Source: Acidobacteriota bacterium
GTDB taxonomy: Bacteria; Acidobacteriota; Terriglobia; UBA7540
Length of the DNA: 14,903 nucleotides
Direction of reading: 5' to 3'
NCBI GenBank assembly: GCA_021784615.1
Contig: JAJYHU010000393.1
Location: 1 to 14,903 of the forward strand
Part shown: in pieces, positions 6,271-14,428 of the stretch
Layout of the letters: every line of letters starts with the position of its first letter
Numbering within the stretch: position 1 is the stretch's first letter
Program-made: the position numbers and the translations under genes
Notes under the pieces: model-generated
The model's database searches: none
What the model saw: only the letters and a program-made list of their open reading frames with translations
Told to the model about the DNA's origin: nothing

Positions 6271-8553
6271 TTACTTGGGCGCGCCATTGGGCGGAGTGGC
6301 AGACGAAGCAGCATTCGGCGTTGGCATAATAGCGAGCGGAACTCTTGCGAACGCAACCTGATCAGCGGCCGGATCGAGTACGTTTACCTGCATCCAGTAG
6401 CGCCCCGCAGGAAACTTAGAAAGTGGAACCTCTGTGAAATACGTTGCAGTTCCGTTGCCCGTTTTCCCCGATTTTGCCGGATAAGGTCCCGCCTCTGAGA
6501 TCTGCATGCCATTCCGGAAGAAAATGACCGCCATCGAAGGCTGGATCGATCTTCCGGAACGCTTGCCGTTTTTGCCCGCCGGTTCCGACTTGCCGCCATA
6601 AGACTGGAGGTAGACGTAGAGGTTCTGGCTTGGGCGAACCACGCGCGTGACGCTCGGCAGGATCGCCAGAGACCCGGAATCGAGCGGATTCTCCTCAGCG
6701 GCCATGGCCCAAGGGCCGCGCTCGGGCCGAGTCGGCACTTTTTTCGAAAGCTCGTTTGACACAACAACAGAACTCAATTCGAATCGCGTCTTGTTGACCG
6801 GGGGAAGAACAAGGGACTTTTTAAACGTACCGATCTTCCCTGTCAGATTTTCACGGGCCACAACTTTCAGCTTATAAGCGCCGGGCGGCAGGACTAATCC
6901 ACCCTCATACAGGATGTTTCCTTTGAGCACCGTCTGGTAGGTGGAGGCGTTCAGCTTGACGGGCAGCGTATCGCGTAGCGCGCCAGCCACCTTGCCATGG
7001 GAATCCGTGGCACGCCAGGCAAAGTCGAATTGGGTCTGGTGAACCTGCGAATGCTGATGGAATGGGATTGATGATCCCGGGATTTTGGCGGCGAGAACAA
7101 CGTAATAGTGGCCGTCCGGCTGCAAAAAATAAGCTGTTTCCACTGCTAGTGGAAGGCCGAGGAACGGAGCCTCCGAATTGAGAGCCTCTTGGAGTTGAAG
7201 CTCCTTCTGCTGACCCGAGGAGTGGCGAAAACTGACGGGAGCATAATAACCCGGGCGCGCTTCTACCTTCAGGCCGCGACCTTCCACGACCTCCACCCGG
7301 ATCCGGCGGAATCTTCCGTCCGCCTTGGTATTCGACGGAGTGTAGCCGATTAGGTAGTAGGTGCTGTTCTCCTTCTGGACGTACTTGAAAACCGGAGCAA
7401 AATTGTTCAGGTCGGTAAACATGCGTCCGCCCGTGTCGGTGGCCAGGGTGGAAAGCGTTTCGCGGCTGTTGTGCAAGGAACTGATTTGCGAAGACACGGC
7501 GCCCGCAGTGTAAATTGCGGTTCCGGAGGGGCTTGCCGAAGACGCGCCGCCGCCGGGAGGCATCGCCAAGAGCCCACGCGCGTCCAGCGTGTAAAAGGAA
7601 ACATCGGCCCGGTTCGCGGCGTCCACGGTTGCCTGAAGCTGCGCTTCGTTATCAACGCCGGTCTGCTCGATGCCGCTCGAAAAATGGATCACCGATTTGC
7701 GGCCGGGAATCGTCCGAAGCATGTCGGCCAGCGACTGCAACGCCGAGAGCTTTTCATCGGTGTTGAAAATGTTGAACTCAGTCTCATCAGGAGTAAAAGC
7801 GTTCCCCGTATCCTGCGTCACCACCGTGTTGCCGAACGCATCTGTCCCACCCGCTTCACCGACGCTGCCGTTTGACGCCAGCGTGGAGGATTGGCCGATC
7901 TGGATGCTCTTTATGGCTCTTGACAGCGCGTCGCGGTCGTTGGTGAAATCCTGAACAACGCGCAGGTCGCTTGAGTAGGTGGCAATGGCAACCAAATCCG
8001 CAGGCGTCAGCTGCGCCTTGATGAAATCCTGCGCGGACTTTAAGGCGCGGAACAGATCCGGAATCTGCATCGACGAAAGATCGAAGAACAAGACGATCAG
8101 CCGGTGATTCTGCACGAGGCTCCGGTAGGTCTCCCGAGGCGCCGTCTTGGGCAGCGTGCCAAGGTTGATTACGGCCGGCTTGCCGTTTTCACCTGTTTCC
8201 TGCGCAATCTTCTGAACGTTTTCGAGGTCAAATGAGTTGATTTCCTGCAGCACGCCGTCTTCATACACTTTGAAATCGCTTTGCTTGAGGTCTGTAACCG
8301 GATTGCCCTTGTGGTCCGTTACCCGGACGTCGACCAGGACTTCGTTTGTGGTGACCTTCAGCATGTAATTTTGTGAAAGATTCTGATAGCCAACCTGTCC
8401 GGACGACGGCGCGCCGGCTTGCCCGGAGGCTTGGGCAGTCAGTCCCAGCCTTGCAACCGCTCCTGCCATGAGGGCGGCGGCCGTAAGGACCTCCAGCAGA
8501 ATTTCTCCCCGCAGAATCCAGCGACCGCTTCCACGGTGAATTGAATGATGCAT
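6271..8553 (-). CDS. VWFA-related secreted protein of the acidobacterial type
   Basis: This protein of about 760 residues has a hydrophobic signal segment (residues about 17-40) and a probable cleavage near AQA/SGQ, so it is exported. Residues about 68-108 carry the family-typical stretch VLVDVRVTDHKGNPVTDLK followed by DFKVYEDGVLQEI. A von Willebrand A domain spans about 150-410, with the first MIDAS-like element DLSSM (D158, S160). The canonical DxSxS last Ser is Met, so metal binding may be altered. The block SFYTLDARGL and the segment STYYLIGYTPS...GRFRRIRVEV...GYYAP match the acidobacterial VWFA-related proteins. The C-terminal half (about 450-740) looks beta-rich with Ig-like character. 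The ATG at 8553 is preferred over TTG 8565 because GAGG (8563-8560) lies 6 nt upstream of it. It follows the TonB receptor by 70 nt on the same strand, suggesting co-transcription. The molecular function of this family is not established. Confidence 0.88.
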   Translation of the reverse strand: MHHSIHRGSGRWILRGEILLEVLTAAALMAGAVARLGLTAQASGQAGAPSSGQVGYQNLSQNYMLKVTTNEVLVDVRVTDHKGNPVTDLKQSDFKVYEDGVLQEINSFDLENVQKIAQETGENGKPAVINLGTLPKTAPRETYRSLVQNHRLIVLFFDLSSMQIPDLFRALKSAQDFIKAQLTPADLVAIATYSSDLRVVQDFTNDRDALSRAIKSIQIGQSSTLASNGSVGEAGGTDAFGNTVVTQDTGNAFTPDETEFNIFNTDEKLSALQSLADMLRTIPGRKSVIHFSSGIEQTGVDNEAQLQATVDAANRADVSFYTLDARGLLAMPPGGGASSASPSGTAIYTAGAVSSQISSLHNSRETLSTLATDTGGRMFTDLNNFAPVFKYVQKENSTYYLIGYTPSNTKADGRFRRIRVEVVEGRGLKVEARPGYYAPVSFRHSSGQQKELQLQEALNSEAPFLGLPLAVETAYFLQPDGHYYVVLAAKIPGSSIPFHQHSQVHQTQFDFAWRATDSHGKVAGALRDTLPVKLNASTYQTVLKGNILYEGGLVLPPGAYKLKVVARENLTGKIGTFKKSLVLPPVNKTRFELSSVVVSNELSKKVPTRPERGPWAMAAEENPLDSGSLAILPSVTRVVRPSQNLYVYLQSYGGKSEPAGKNGKRSGRSIQPSMAVIFFRNGMQISEAGPYPAKSGKTGNGTATYFTEVPLSKFPAGRYWMQVNVLDPAADQVAFARVPLAIMPTPNAASSATPPNGAPK

Positions 8554-8559
8554 ACCCGA

Positions 8560-8564
8560 CCTCA
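8560..8564 (-). promoter_or_regulatory. Ribosome binding site deciding the VWFA start
   Basis: TGAGG on the minus strand lies 6 nt before the ATG at 8553. The longer frame would need a TTG at 8565, which overlaps this motif and lacks its own site, so the ATG is chosen. Confidence 0.5.
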
Positions 8565-8623
8565 AGCCGTGCTAATCGTCTATCCCCGCGGCCGAACCCG
8601 TCCAGCCCTGCAAGTTGCCGCCC

Positions 8624-11600
8624 TCAGAATCTGAACCTCAACGAGAGCGTCATGGTTCGCATTGAATTCACTCCCGTAACACGCCCAAAGGTGTTGCTGT
8701 TCACGACCGTGGACAGGCCCGAGTAATTCACAGTGTTAAAGGTATTAGAGATTGCCAGCCGGATGTCTGCGGAAAGGTTCTTCTCACGCGATATAGTGAT
8801 GAGACGGTCGAGCGACATATCGAAATTGATCGAAGGCGGTCCCGGAATAGTGTTCCTGCCGGCGTTTCCGAATTCCCCGGCAGGCGGCACGGCAAAGGCC
8901 GCAGTGTTAAAGTACCGGAGCGTCGACTGCGCAGAGGAAGGGAGCGTAACCGGGAGTCCTGTCGCATCGGCGCGCAACCCTCCAAAAGGAGCCAAGCCAT
9001 TCACATTGTTGCTGGCATTGCCCGCAACGAATGCTGTGGATGGAAGTCCGGAACTGAACGTTGTAATGTCGCTGATTGACCAATTGCTGAGGATCCGCGC
9101 GAGCGCGCCGCCATTCTTCAAGAAACGCCCGCGGTTGCCGAAGGGCAGCTGATATCGCACAAAGGCGCGCAGGCTGTGGGTGGGATTAAATCCTGAGATG
9201 GCCCATTCCGCGCCCAGATCATAGGGATTCTGAACCGGAGCGAGGGGGCTCGCCGCCGCCTCGATGGCCGATCCTCCTCCCAGCCCTCCGGGGCCGCCCA
9301 TCATAAAAAACCGGGTGCTGGCCGTACCACCGACGCTGGAGGCGTTGTCTTCCGCTTTCGAGTAAGTGTAATTCAAGAAGAAGGAAAAGTTGCGCCGCGA
9401 GAAATGCCGCAAGCTCACTCGCAGGCCGTTATATAGGGAAGACGCTCCAGACGTGTCGTATTCAAAAGGCAAAGCGCTGGAAGTTCCGGTATTGGGCACT
9501 AGAAGGAGATTCAGGTGCGTTCCGCGCGTTCCGATATAGGCCACCGACAAGATGTAGGTTTGGCTCAAGTCCTGCTCGATCATCACGTTCCAGCTTTGGG
9601 CGTACGGGGTTAGGAAATGCGGATCGACAGCGTAGGTATTGGTCGCCGTCCCGGGACTGACAGCCGGAAAACCATTCTCGATCGTCAGGATTTGTGTCGG
9701 GCTGGTCGTCAGGGTGCTCGTGGTGGCGAACGGCGCCTGGTTCACCAGACCGCCTACCAAATTCTGGTAAACCGACTCATCGTAGAACATCCCGTAGCCC
9801 GCGCGCACCACCAAACTGTGAGAAATCCAGGGGCGGTAGGCAATGCCGACGCGCGGGGCAAAATTATCAAAATGCCCATGAAGCAGCGAGGCGGGCAAGC
9901 TTCCCGGGTTCTGCCCGGTCACCACTCCAACCGTTGAGAAACCCTGGCCGAGTTCCAAGTCTGAGAGATGGCCATATTTTTCCGTAAACGGCGCCACATA
10001 TTCCCAGCGCCCTCCAAGGTTAAGCGTCAAATGGTCCGTAAGTCTCCAGTCGTCCTGCCCGTATAGATCAAATCGGGATGAGCGGAGATAGTTGGCGGGG
10101 ATGCCAAATCGTTCCGAAGTTGTCTGGGGAAGGCCGAGAAGAAAATCAGCCAAGTCATAGCCTGTGGCAGAAACGGGAGTTCCCTGCGTGGTGAAGTCGC
10201 TGGTGCCGTAGCCGGTGAAAGAAAAACTTCCCTCCGCTTCGGGGTTCGTCAGCGTATTCAACTGAATTTTTGAGAAGTCTCCGCCCCATTGGAAGCTGTG
10301 CTTGCCAACGCTGTAAATGACAGAATCCGAGAAACGCACTGTCTGGTTGCGTGTCAGCGAGGGAGTTGCATCGCTCAAACCGCTGAAGTTGGTAAAGCCG
10401 ATTGTTGGCAGGCCCCAGTCCATGGGGTTCTGCGAGATGCCCTGGATGCCCAGGTTGCCCGCAATGTTCTGAGCGAAAGAAAACGGATTGGTGACGTAAG
10501 TCCGCGCCCGGTTGAAATTCACGGCGAAATTGTTCACCGTCTTTGCGCCAAAGTTGTGCGTTTCGGTCAGGCTGACATTCTGCATCCGGGTTGTCGTAGT
10601 GGACGTGATGTTGGGGAACCCGGTGACTCCGTCGGTGTAGGAAGAGTTATAGAAATACATCACTGCCAGATTGTCCTTGGCAGAAATCTGCTGGCCGACC
10701 CGGCTCATGATCATTTGCCTGGAGGTTGGCAGCGAGAATTGCACATGATAGTTCTGCACCTGCCCCGGCAAGTTGGGCAGCGGAATGTATTGCAGCAGGC
10801 CGAGTGACGCCTGGCTGAGCATTGTGGACGGGATCATATTGCCTGCAAATGGCGTTCGCGGCCCCAAGCTCGCCGTGGGTTGATAAATGACGGGTGTCGT
10901 GCCAACGCCTTGTCCGGAAACAATCGTGGTTGCCGAGAAATCACCCTGGCGCTCCGCCGCCGTGGGAACCGAGGCCAGAAGATTTTGAGGACTCGTGCCG
11001 CGGTTGATATCCATGTGGACAAAGAAGCTGGTTTTGTTGCCCCCGTTGTAAATCTTCGGGATGTTGAGCGGACCGCCCAGCGAAAAACCAAAGAACTCGC
11101 GGTGGAATGGCGCCTGGGGCTGCGAAGGCGTATTGAGCGGGTAAGGCCGGGCATCGAAAGCGGAATTGGTGTAAGAATCAAAGAGGTTGCCACGAATCCG
11201 GTTCACTCGGGGACGGCGAAATCCGCCGAAGAAAAATACTCTTTCTCCGCCGCCTCCAAAAGGCACACCCGCGGCGCCGCCTGGACCGCCCGGCCCTCCC
11301 GGTCCACCCCCGAACCCGAAAAAGCGTCCTCGTCGTCCGCGCTGCATTGGAGGAGCGGTAGCGTCCACGACATTACCGCTCAGCAGGAAAGAGCTGCCTG
11401 CTCCTGCCGCCCCGGCAAGATCGCCTGTCATAGCGCTTCCGCCTTGTCCTGTCCCGCCAACACTTCCTGACTCTCCAGAGAACCGCAAACCACCGGCCGC
11501 CCCGCTTTCACCGGACTCACCCAGAATGCTGTTCAGGTCCGCTTCGGTTCTCTGGTCCATGCCAGCTTGTGGGCTAAATTGACCTACAGAGTTGCCTTGG

Positions 11601-12031
11601 CCTGCGCCGGGCTGCATCCCGCGCCGACGGGCAAAGTTGCCAAACCCGCTCGGTTCGCCTGGCATCGCGAGTGAAAGGGTTGCGTTCATTGCTACGGGTT
11701 TGCCAACCTTTACCTCTACAGGGCCTAAAATGGAAGGCCGAAAGCCTACGATCATTACAACCATCCGATACTCACCCGGTGGAACATCCTTAAAAACATA
11801 ATTGCCAGCTTCATCGGTCCACGTTTCCTTGCGCACGCGGGTTTGGAAGTTGAAGAGAACAATTCTCGCCCCCGGCACCGCCACGCTTCCAGGCCCTGAA
11901 ACTTTTCCAGTGACAGCGCCACCCGGTCCGCTGGAAGTTGTCTGTGCAATCGCGGGCAAGCACGTCAAAAGAATCGGCACAAGCGCAACAGCTAGAATTC
12001 CCGTAAGCAGCAAGAACTTGGTTTTCCCCAT
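8624..12031 (-). CDS. TonB-dependent receptor with carboxypeptidase-regulatory-like domain
   Basis: This is an outer-membrane beta-barrel protein of 1135 residues. A signal peptide (MGKTKFLLLTGILAVALVP, ending near AIAQ) precedes a carboxypeptidase-regulatory-like Ig fold at about 37-120 (VTGKVSGPGSVAVPGARIVL, then DEAGNYVFKDVPPGEYRMVV). A Gly/Ser/Pro-rich low-complexity region covers about 125-270, including GFGGGPGGPGGPGG. The barrel part carries family-typical blocks such as RIRGNLFDSYTNSAFDARPY, FGFSLGGPLNIPKI, LYGQDDWRLTDHLTLNLGGR, FAPRVGIAYRP and the end MTLSLRFRF, with a terminal aromatic residue as expected for barrel assembly. The ATG at 12031 is preferred over GTG 12049 because it starts the signal peptide directly and has AAGGG about 9 nt upstream. 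The substrate is unknown; a co-transcribed VWFA protein lies 70 nt downstream and a sulfatase maturase lies upstream. It appears intact. Confidence 0.92.
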   Translation of the reverse strand: MGKTKFLLLTGILAVALVPILLTCLPAIAQTTSSGPGGAVTGKVSGPGSVAVPGARIVLFNFQTRVRKETWTDEAGNYVFKDVPPGEYRMVVMIVGFRPSILGPVEVKVGKPVAMNATLSLAMPGEPSGFGNFARRRGMQPGAGQGNSVGQFSPQAGMDQRTEADLNSILGESGESGAAGGLRFSGESGSVGGTGQGGSAMTGDLAGAAGAGSSFLLSGNVVDATAPPMQRGRRGRFFGFGGGPGGPGGPGGAAGVPFGGGGERVFFFGGFRRPRVNRIRGNLFDSYTNSAFDARPYPLNTPSQPQAPFHREFFGFSLGGPLNIPKIYNGGNKTSFFVHMDINRGTSPQNLLASVPTAAERQGDFSATTIVSGQGVGTTPVIYQPTASLGPRTPFAGNMIPSTMLSQASLGLLQYIPLPNLPGQVQNYHVQFSLPTSRQMIMSRVGQQISAKDNLAVMYFYNSSYTDGVTGFPNITSTTTTRMQNVSLTETHNFGAKTVNNFAVNFNRARTYVTNPFSFAQNIAGNLGIQGISQNPMDWGLPTIGFTNFSGLSDATPSLTRNQTVRFSDSVIYSVGKHSFQWGGDFSKIQLNTLTNPEAEGSFSFTGYGTSDFTTQGTPVSATGYDLADFLLGLPQTTSERFGIPANYLRSSRFDLYGQDDWRLTDHLTLNLGGRWEYVAPFTEKYGHLSDLELGQGFSTVGVVTGQNPGSLPASLLHGHFDNFAPRVGIAYRPWISHSLVVRAGYGMFYDESVYQNLVGGLVNQAPFATTSTLTTSPTQILTIENGFPAVSPGTATNTYAVDPHFLTPYAQSWNVMIEQDLSQTYILSVAYIGTRGTHLNLLLVPNTGTSSALPFEYDTSGASSLYNGLRVSLRHFSRRNFSFFLNYTYSKAEDNASSVGGTASTRFFMMGGPGGLGGGSAIEAAASPLAPVQNPYDLGAEWAISGFNPTHSLRAFVRYQLPFGNRGRFLKNGGALARILSNWSISDITTFSSGLPSTAFVAGNASNNVNGLAPFGGLRADATGLPVTLPSSAQSTLRYFNTAAFAVPPAGEFGNAGRNTIPGPPSINFDMSLDRLITISREKNLSADIRLAISNTFNTVNYSGLSTVVNSNTFGRVTGVNSMRTMTLSLRFRF

Positions 12032-12193
12032 CTCTTCAAACCCTTTCACCGAACCCCAGATCCATCAGCGACGGGATGTCTTAAAGCCAAACGCAACCGT
12101 TCCAGGGGCGCCACGCAAGCTCGACTTGCCATTGAGCAACACCTGAATGCCACACTGCCTACTGTTCGCTACGAATCTCAACCTGAAAAGGTT

Positions 12194-12421
12194 TCACTCC
12201 GCACAAACATCATAGTCGCCTGGTTCGTCCAGGCTTGGTTCGTGGGATACATCCTCCCGATGGAGTGACGGCGCCACGGTTTTAGAATGCTCCATTGGGA
12301 CCGTATCGTCTGCAAAATGTATGTAAAGATCGCCAATTGAAGGGACAGGCATGCCGGAGGACTCGTGCAGCCGAATGACCGTCCGTTCTGGATCGTTTGG
12401 GCGGGAAACTCGCTTCGGGAT
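12194..12421 (-). pseudogene. Possible C-terminal gene remnant, unrecognised
   Basis: Reading the minus strand after the TAG at 12424-12422 gives a 75-codon frame with segments such as RTVIRLHESSGMPVPSIGDL, YIHFADDTVP and EPSLDEPGDYDVCAE, then TGA. Residue mix and hydrophobic/charged alternation look more protein-like than in the other frames, but no family is recognised and there is no credible start. In the same frame, 42 further codons (NLFRLRFVANSRQCGIQVLL and on) follow the TGA before the next stop. It may be the decayed end of a lost gene, or chance. Confidence 0.2.
12218..12234. repeat. Short hairpin upstream of the TonB receptor gene
   Basis: GCCTGG and CCAGGC form a perfect 6-bp stem around a 5-nt loop. 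The 8-mer TGGTTCGT occurs at 12221-12228 and again at 12236-12243. There is no T-tract, so it is not called as a terminator of the maturase gene. Confidence 0.3.
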
Positions 12422-12494
12422 CTAGCGCGTGAATCTACAGGGGCGAGGGAGCGCCTTTGGCGGATGGCGCCGAGCGAAAGCGCGAAGGTTGGAG

Positions 12495-13847
12495 TCAGGT
12501 TGTTCTGGCGGGAGAGCCGCAGCACTTCTTGTATTTCTTGCCACTGCCACAAGGGCAGGGATCGTTTCTGCCAGGCTGGTTCTTGACCAAGGGCTCTAAA
12601 TCGCGCGTTCGCGTCCAAGCCATTACGTTGGCAGGCGCTCTTCCTTGCCGGAGTTCCTCGGCCATAAATTTCATATAAGGGTCGATATGCTTGAAGAATA
12701 TCTTATAGCCTGCGCACAAGTAATTGAGCCCTTCTTCGCCATCCGGGGTTCGGATAAAGCGGTGCTTGGGACATTCCCCGTTGCAGGCAAAGCGCACTTC
12801 GCATTCGCGGCAATAGCGCGGAAGGGTATCGAGTTTGTCCAACCCAAACTTTCGCTGCTGTGAGGAATTGACCAGCGAGGCCAAAGGGGTTTCCATAATG
12901 TTGCCCAGTTTGTTTTCCGGGTACACAAAATGGTCGCAGGAGTAGAGATCGCCGTTATGTTCCATGGCCATGGCGTTTCCGCAAGTCGCGCGGAAAACGC
13001 AGAGGCTGGGCTCGTACCCCAGCCAGCTCTCTAAAGCGACATCGAACGCTTGAACGAAATAACGCCCGACGTCGTTTCGGACCCATTCATCAAAAATGGC
13101 GCACAGAAATTTTCCGTACTGGATGGACTCAACCGACCAGTCGGAAACCTTAGCCGCATCGTCGGAGCCAGGGCTGATTAAAACCAATCCATCCGGGCCA
13201 GGCGTTTTTGCGACTCTTTCGACAATTGGAATAAACTGCGCGAAGCCGCTGCCGACTTCTTTCAGAAAGCGGTATACCTCGAGCGGCTGGCGGGAATTGT
13301 GACGTTGGACGACGGTGAGCGTGTTGAATTCCACTCCGTACTTTTTCAAATATCCGAGGCCGCGCATCACGCGCTTGAAGGTTGGCTGGCCTCCCTTGTC
13401 CACGCGATAATGATCGTGGAGTTTTTCGGGACCGTCGATTGAAAGGCCCACCAAAAAACCATTCTTGGCGAGGAGGTCGCCCCATTCGTCATCCAGCAAT
13501 ACACCATTGGTTTGGAAAGCGTTGTCGATCCGTTTCCCATTCGCGTACTTTTTCTCAAGGTCGACGATCTTTTGGAAATATTCCACGCCCAGCAGAGTGG
13601 GTTCGCCGCCCTGCCAGGCAAAGGTAATTTGCGGAACTTTCTGGGCCTCGATGTACTGCCGGATGTAGGTCTCAAGAACGTCGTCGGGCATCGCCCAGTC
13701 GGATTTGCGGGGATACAGATTTTCTTTTTCGAGATAAAAGCAGTAGCGGCAATCCAGATTGCAAATCGGGCCCACCGGCTTGGTCATGATATGGAAAGCC
13801 GGGAGGGCCTCCAGTTTTTCGGCGCCGCTATTTAGCGGATCAGGCAT
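12495..13847 (-). CDS. Anaerobic sulfatase-maturating enzyme (radical SAM/SPASM) with C-terminal SEC-C motif
   Basis: This 450-residue cytosolic radical-SAM enzyme should oxidise the Cys or Ser of a sulfatase's CxPxR/SxPxR motif to formylglycine without oxygen. The SAM cluster motif is C29-x3-C33-x2-C36 (CNLDCRYC), followed by the SAM-binding WQGGEPTL at 78-85. The SPASM region has C283, C289, C304, C346, C349, C355, C359 and C378, the full set for two auxiliary 4Fe-4S clusters. D305, directly after C304 (LYSCDHFVYPE), fits the catalytic Asp known in anSMEs. FHIMTKPVGPICN is the usual anSME N-terminus. The last 24 residues add a SEC-C zinc motif (RNDPCPCGSGKKYKKCC). The ATG at 13847 has no clear ribosome site; M21 is a possible alternative start. 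A sulfatase stump lies immediately upstream on the same strand. Whether it acts on Cys-type or Ser-type sulfatases cannot be told here. Confidence 0.93.
   Translation of the reverse strand: MPDPLNSGAEKLEALPAFHIMTKPVGPICNLDCRYCFYLEKENLYPRKSDWAMPDDVLETYIRQYIEAQKVPQITFAWQGGEPTLLGVEYFQKIVDLEKKYANGKRIDNAFQTNGVLLDDEWGDLLAKNGFLVGLSIDGPEKLHDHYRVDKGGQPTFKRVMRGLGYLKKYGVEFNTLTVVQRHNSRQPLEVYRFLKEVGSGFAQFIPIVERVAKTPGPDGLVLISPGSDDAAKVSDWSVESIQYGKFLCAIFDEWVRNDVGRYFVQAFDVALESWLGYEPSLCVFRATCGNAMAMEHNGDLYSCDHFVYPENKLGNIMETPLASLVNSSQQRKFGLDKLDTLPRYCRECEVRFACNGECPKHRFIRTPDGEEGLNYLCAGYKIFFKHIDPYMKFMAEELRQGRAPANVMAWTRTRDLEPLVKNQPGRNDPCPCGSGKKYKKCCGSPARTT
13825..13838 (-). repeat. Small palindrome just inside the maturase start
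   Basis: CCGCTA and TAGCGG form a 6-bp inverted repeat with a 2-nt centre, covering about codons 4-8 of the maturase gene. A hairpin here could affect initiation, as no Shine-Dalgarno is evident upstream. It may equally be a coincidence of codon choice. Confidence 0.25.
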
Positions 13848-13926
13848 GGCGGATTCGGAACTTTCAGTTTGCTTGACGCACCAGGCTCGTGCTGCGCGGC
13901 CGCTTGCACCGGGATCCCAGCCCTGC

Positions 13927-13949
13927 AGGCCACCCTAAAAGGGCGGCCT
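13927..13949 (-). repeat. Palindromic hairpin at the sulfatase 3' end
   Basis: On the minus strand AGGCCGCCCT and AGGGTGGCCT form a 10-bp stem with one G-U wobble and a 3-nt loop. On the plus strand the same position is an A/C mismatch, so pairing is complete only in RNA of the sulfatase's direction. It overlaps the last base of the sulfatase stop codon. No T-tract follows. It could be a transcript-end structure or a member of a dispersed extragenic palindrome family. Confidence 0.55.
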
Positions 13950-14413
13950 TACTGCGGCTGAACGTATTCCCAATACCAGATCTCCCCGTTCTCTTTCCCC
14001 AACTCCATCAATCGCTGCATCAAGCGCCCGGTAAGGTTCTTGTATTGGGGATCACCATAAAGATTATGCAGTTCTTTCGGGTTCTCCTGCAAATCGTACA
14101 GCTCGTATTGTTTCGGTTCGAACTCCCAGTATTCGATCAGCTTATAACGCTCAGTCCGCACTCCCCGATTTTTGGCAACCATGTTTGCGCCGGGGTATTC
14201 ATAGAATGCATAGAACCAGTCCTTGCGCCAGAAAGCAGGTTTGCCGGCATCGAGCATCGGCACAACGCTCTGCCCCTGCATGGACTGAGGGACTTTGACT
14301 CCCGCCAAATCAAGCATGGTGGGCGCGATATCGAGGTTCAGAACCATAGCGTCATTCAGCGAGCCCGGCTTGATCTTTTGGGGATAACGCACCAGCAACG
14401 GAATGCGAATGGA
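13949..14413 (-). pseudogene. Sulfatase, C-terminal fragment (5' part missing)
   Basis: About 154 codons match the C-terminal part of type I (formylglycine-dependent) sulfatases: SIRIPLLVRYPQKIKPGS, LNLDIAPTMLDLAGVKVPQS, MQGQSVVPMLD, RTERYKLIEYWEFEP, YELYDLQENPKELHNLYGDP and the tail ELGKENGEIWYWEYVQPQ. Full members are about 450-550 residues. The N-terminal two thirds, with the CxPxR/SxPxR active site and most metal ligands, are absent. Homology stops around 14413-14428, next to a 26-bp palindrome and then the 3' end of another gene. The TTG at 14398 is inside the conserved segment and is not a true start. No ribosome site or signal peptide is present. It should be inactive. Its gene order next to the maturase is the normal sulfatase/anSME pairing. 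Confidence 0.88.
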
Positions 14414-14428
14414 AGGCGCAGACTGGAG

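Larger units (their letters stand above)
12032..12494. other. Gene-free stretch between sulfatase maturase and TonB receptor
   Basis: This stretch of about 460 bases should contain the receptor promoter, but no convincing -35/-10 pair was seen. On the minus strand a 75-codon open frame (12421-12197) of protein-like composition ends in TGA at 12196-12194 and then runs 42 more codons in the same frame to TGA 12067-12065. No start with a ribosome site was found. A 6-bp hairpin (GCCTGG/CCAGGC) is at 12218-12234. The 146-codon frame over 12178-12618 lies mostly out of frame with the maturase gene and is not supported. Confidence 0.45.

Noticed and set aside
10289..10807. 172-codon plus-strand frame inside the TonB receptor gene
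   Set aside because: It is antisense to a strongly supported barrel-coding region and has no ribosome site.
12194..12196. Selenocysteine recoding of the in-frame TGA
   Set aside because: No credible start codon, protein family or nearby SECIS-like hairpin was seen; a decayed frame or chance is simpler.
12451..12470. GCGCC/GGCGC stem as terminator of the maturase gene
   Set aside because: The stem is 5 bp with a 10-nt loop and no T-tract, and several alternative pairings exist in this GC-rich stretch.
12178..12618. 146-codon minus-strand frame
   Set aside because: Its first third overlaps the end of the maturase gene, including the SEC-C coding part, out of frame; its sequence is Arg/Ser/Gln-rich and unrecognisable.
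14398..14398. TTG start for a short intact sulfatase-like protein
   Set aside because: The codon lies inside the conserved RIPLLVRYP segment, has no ribosome site, and the catalytic region would be missing.
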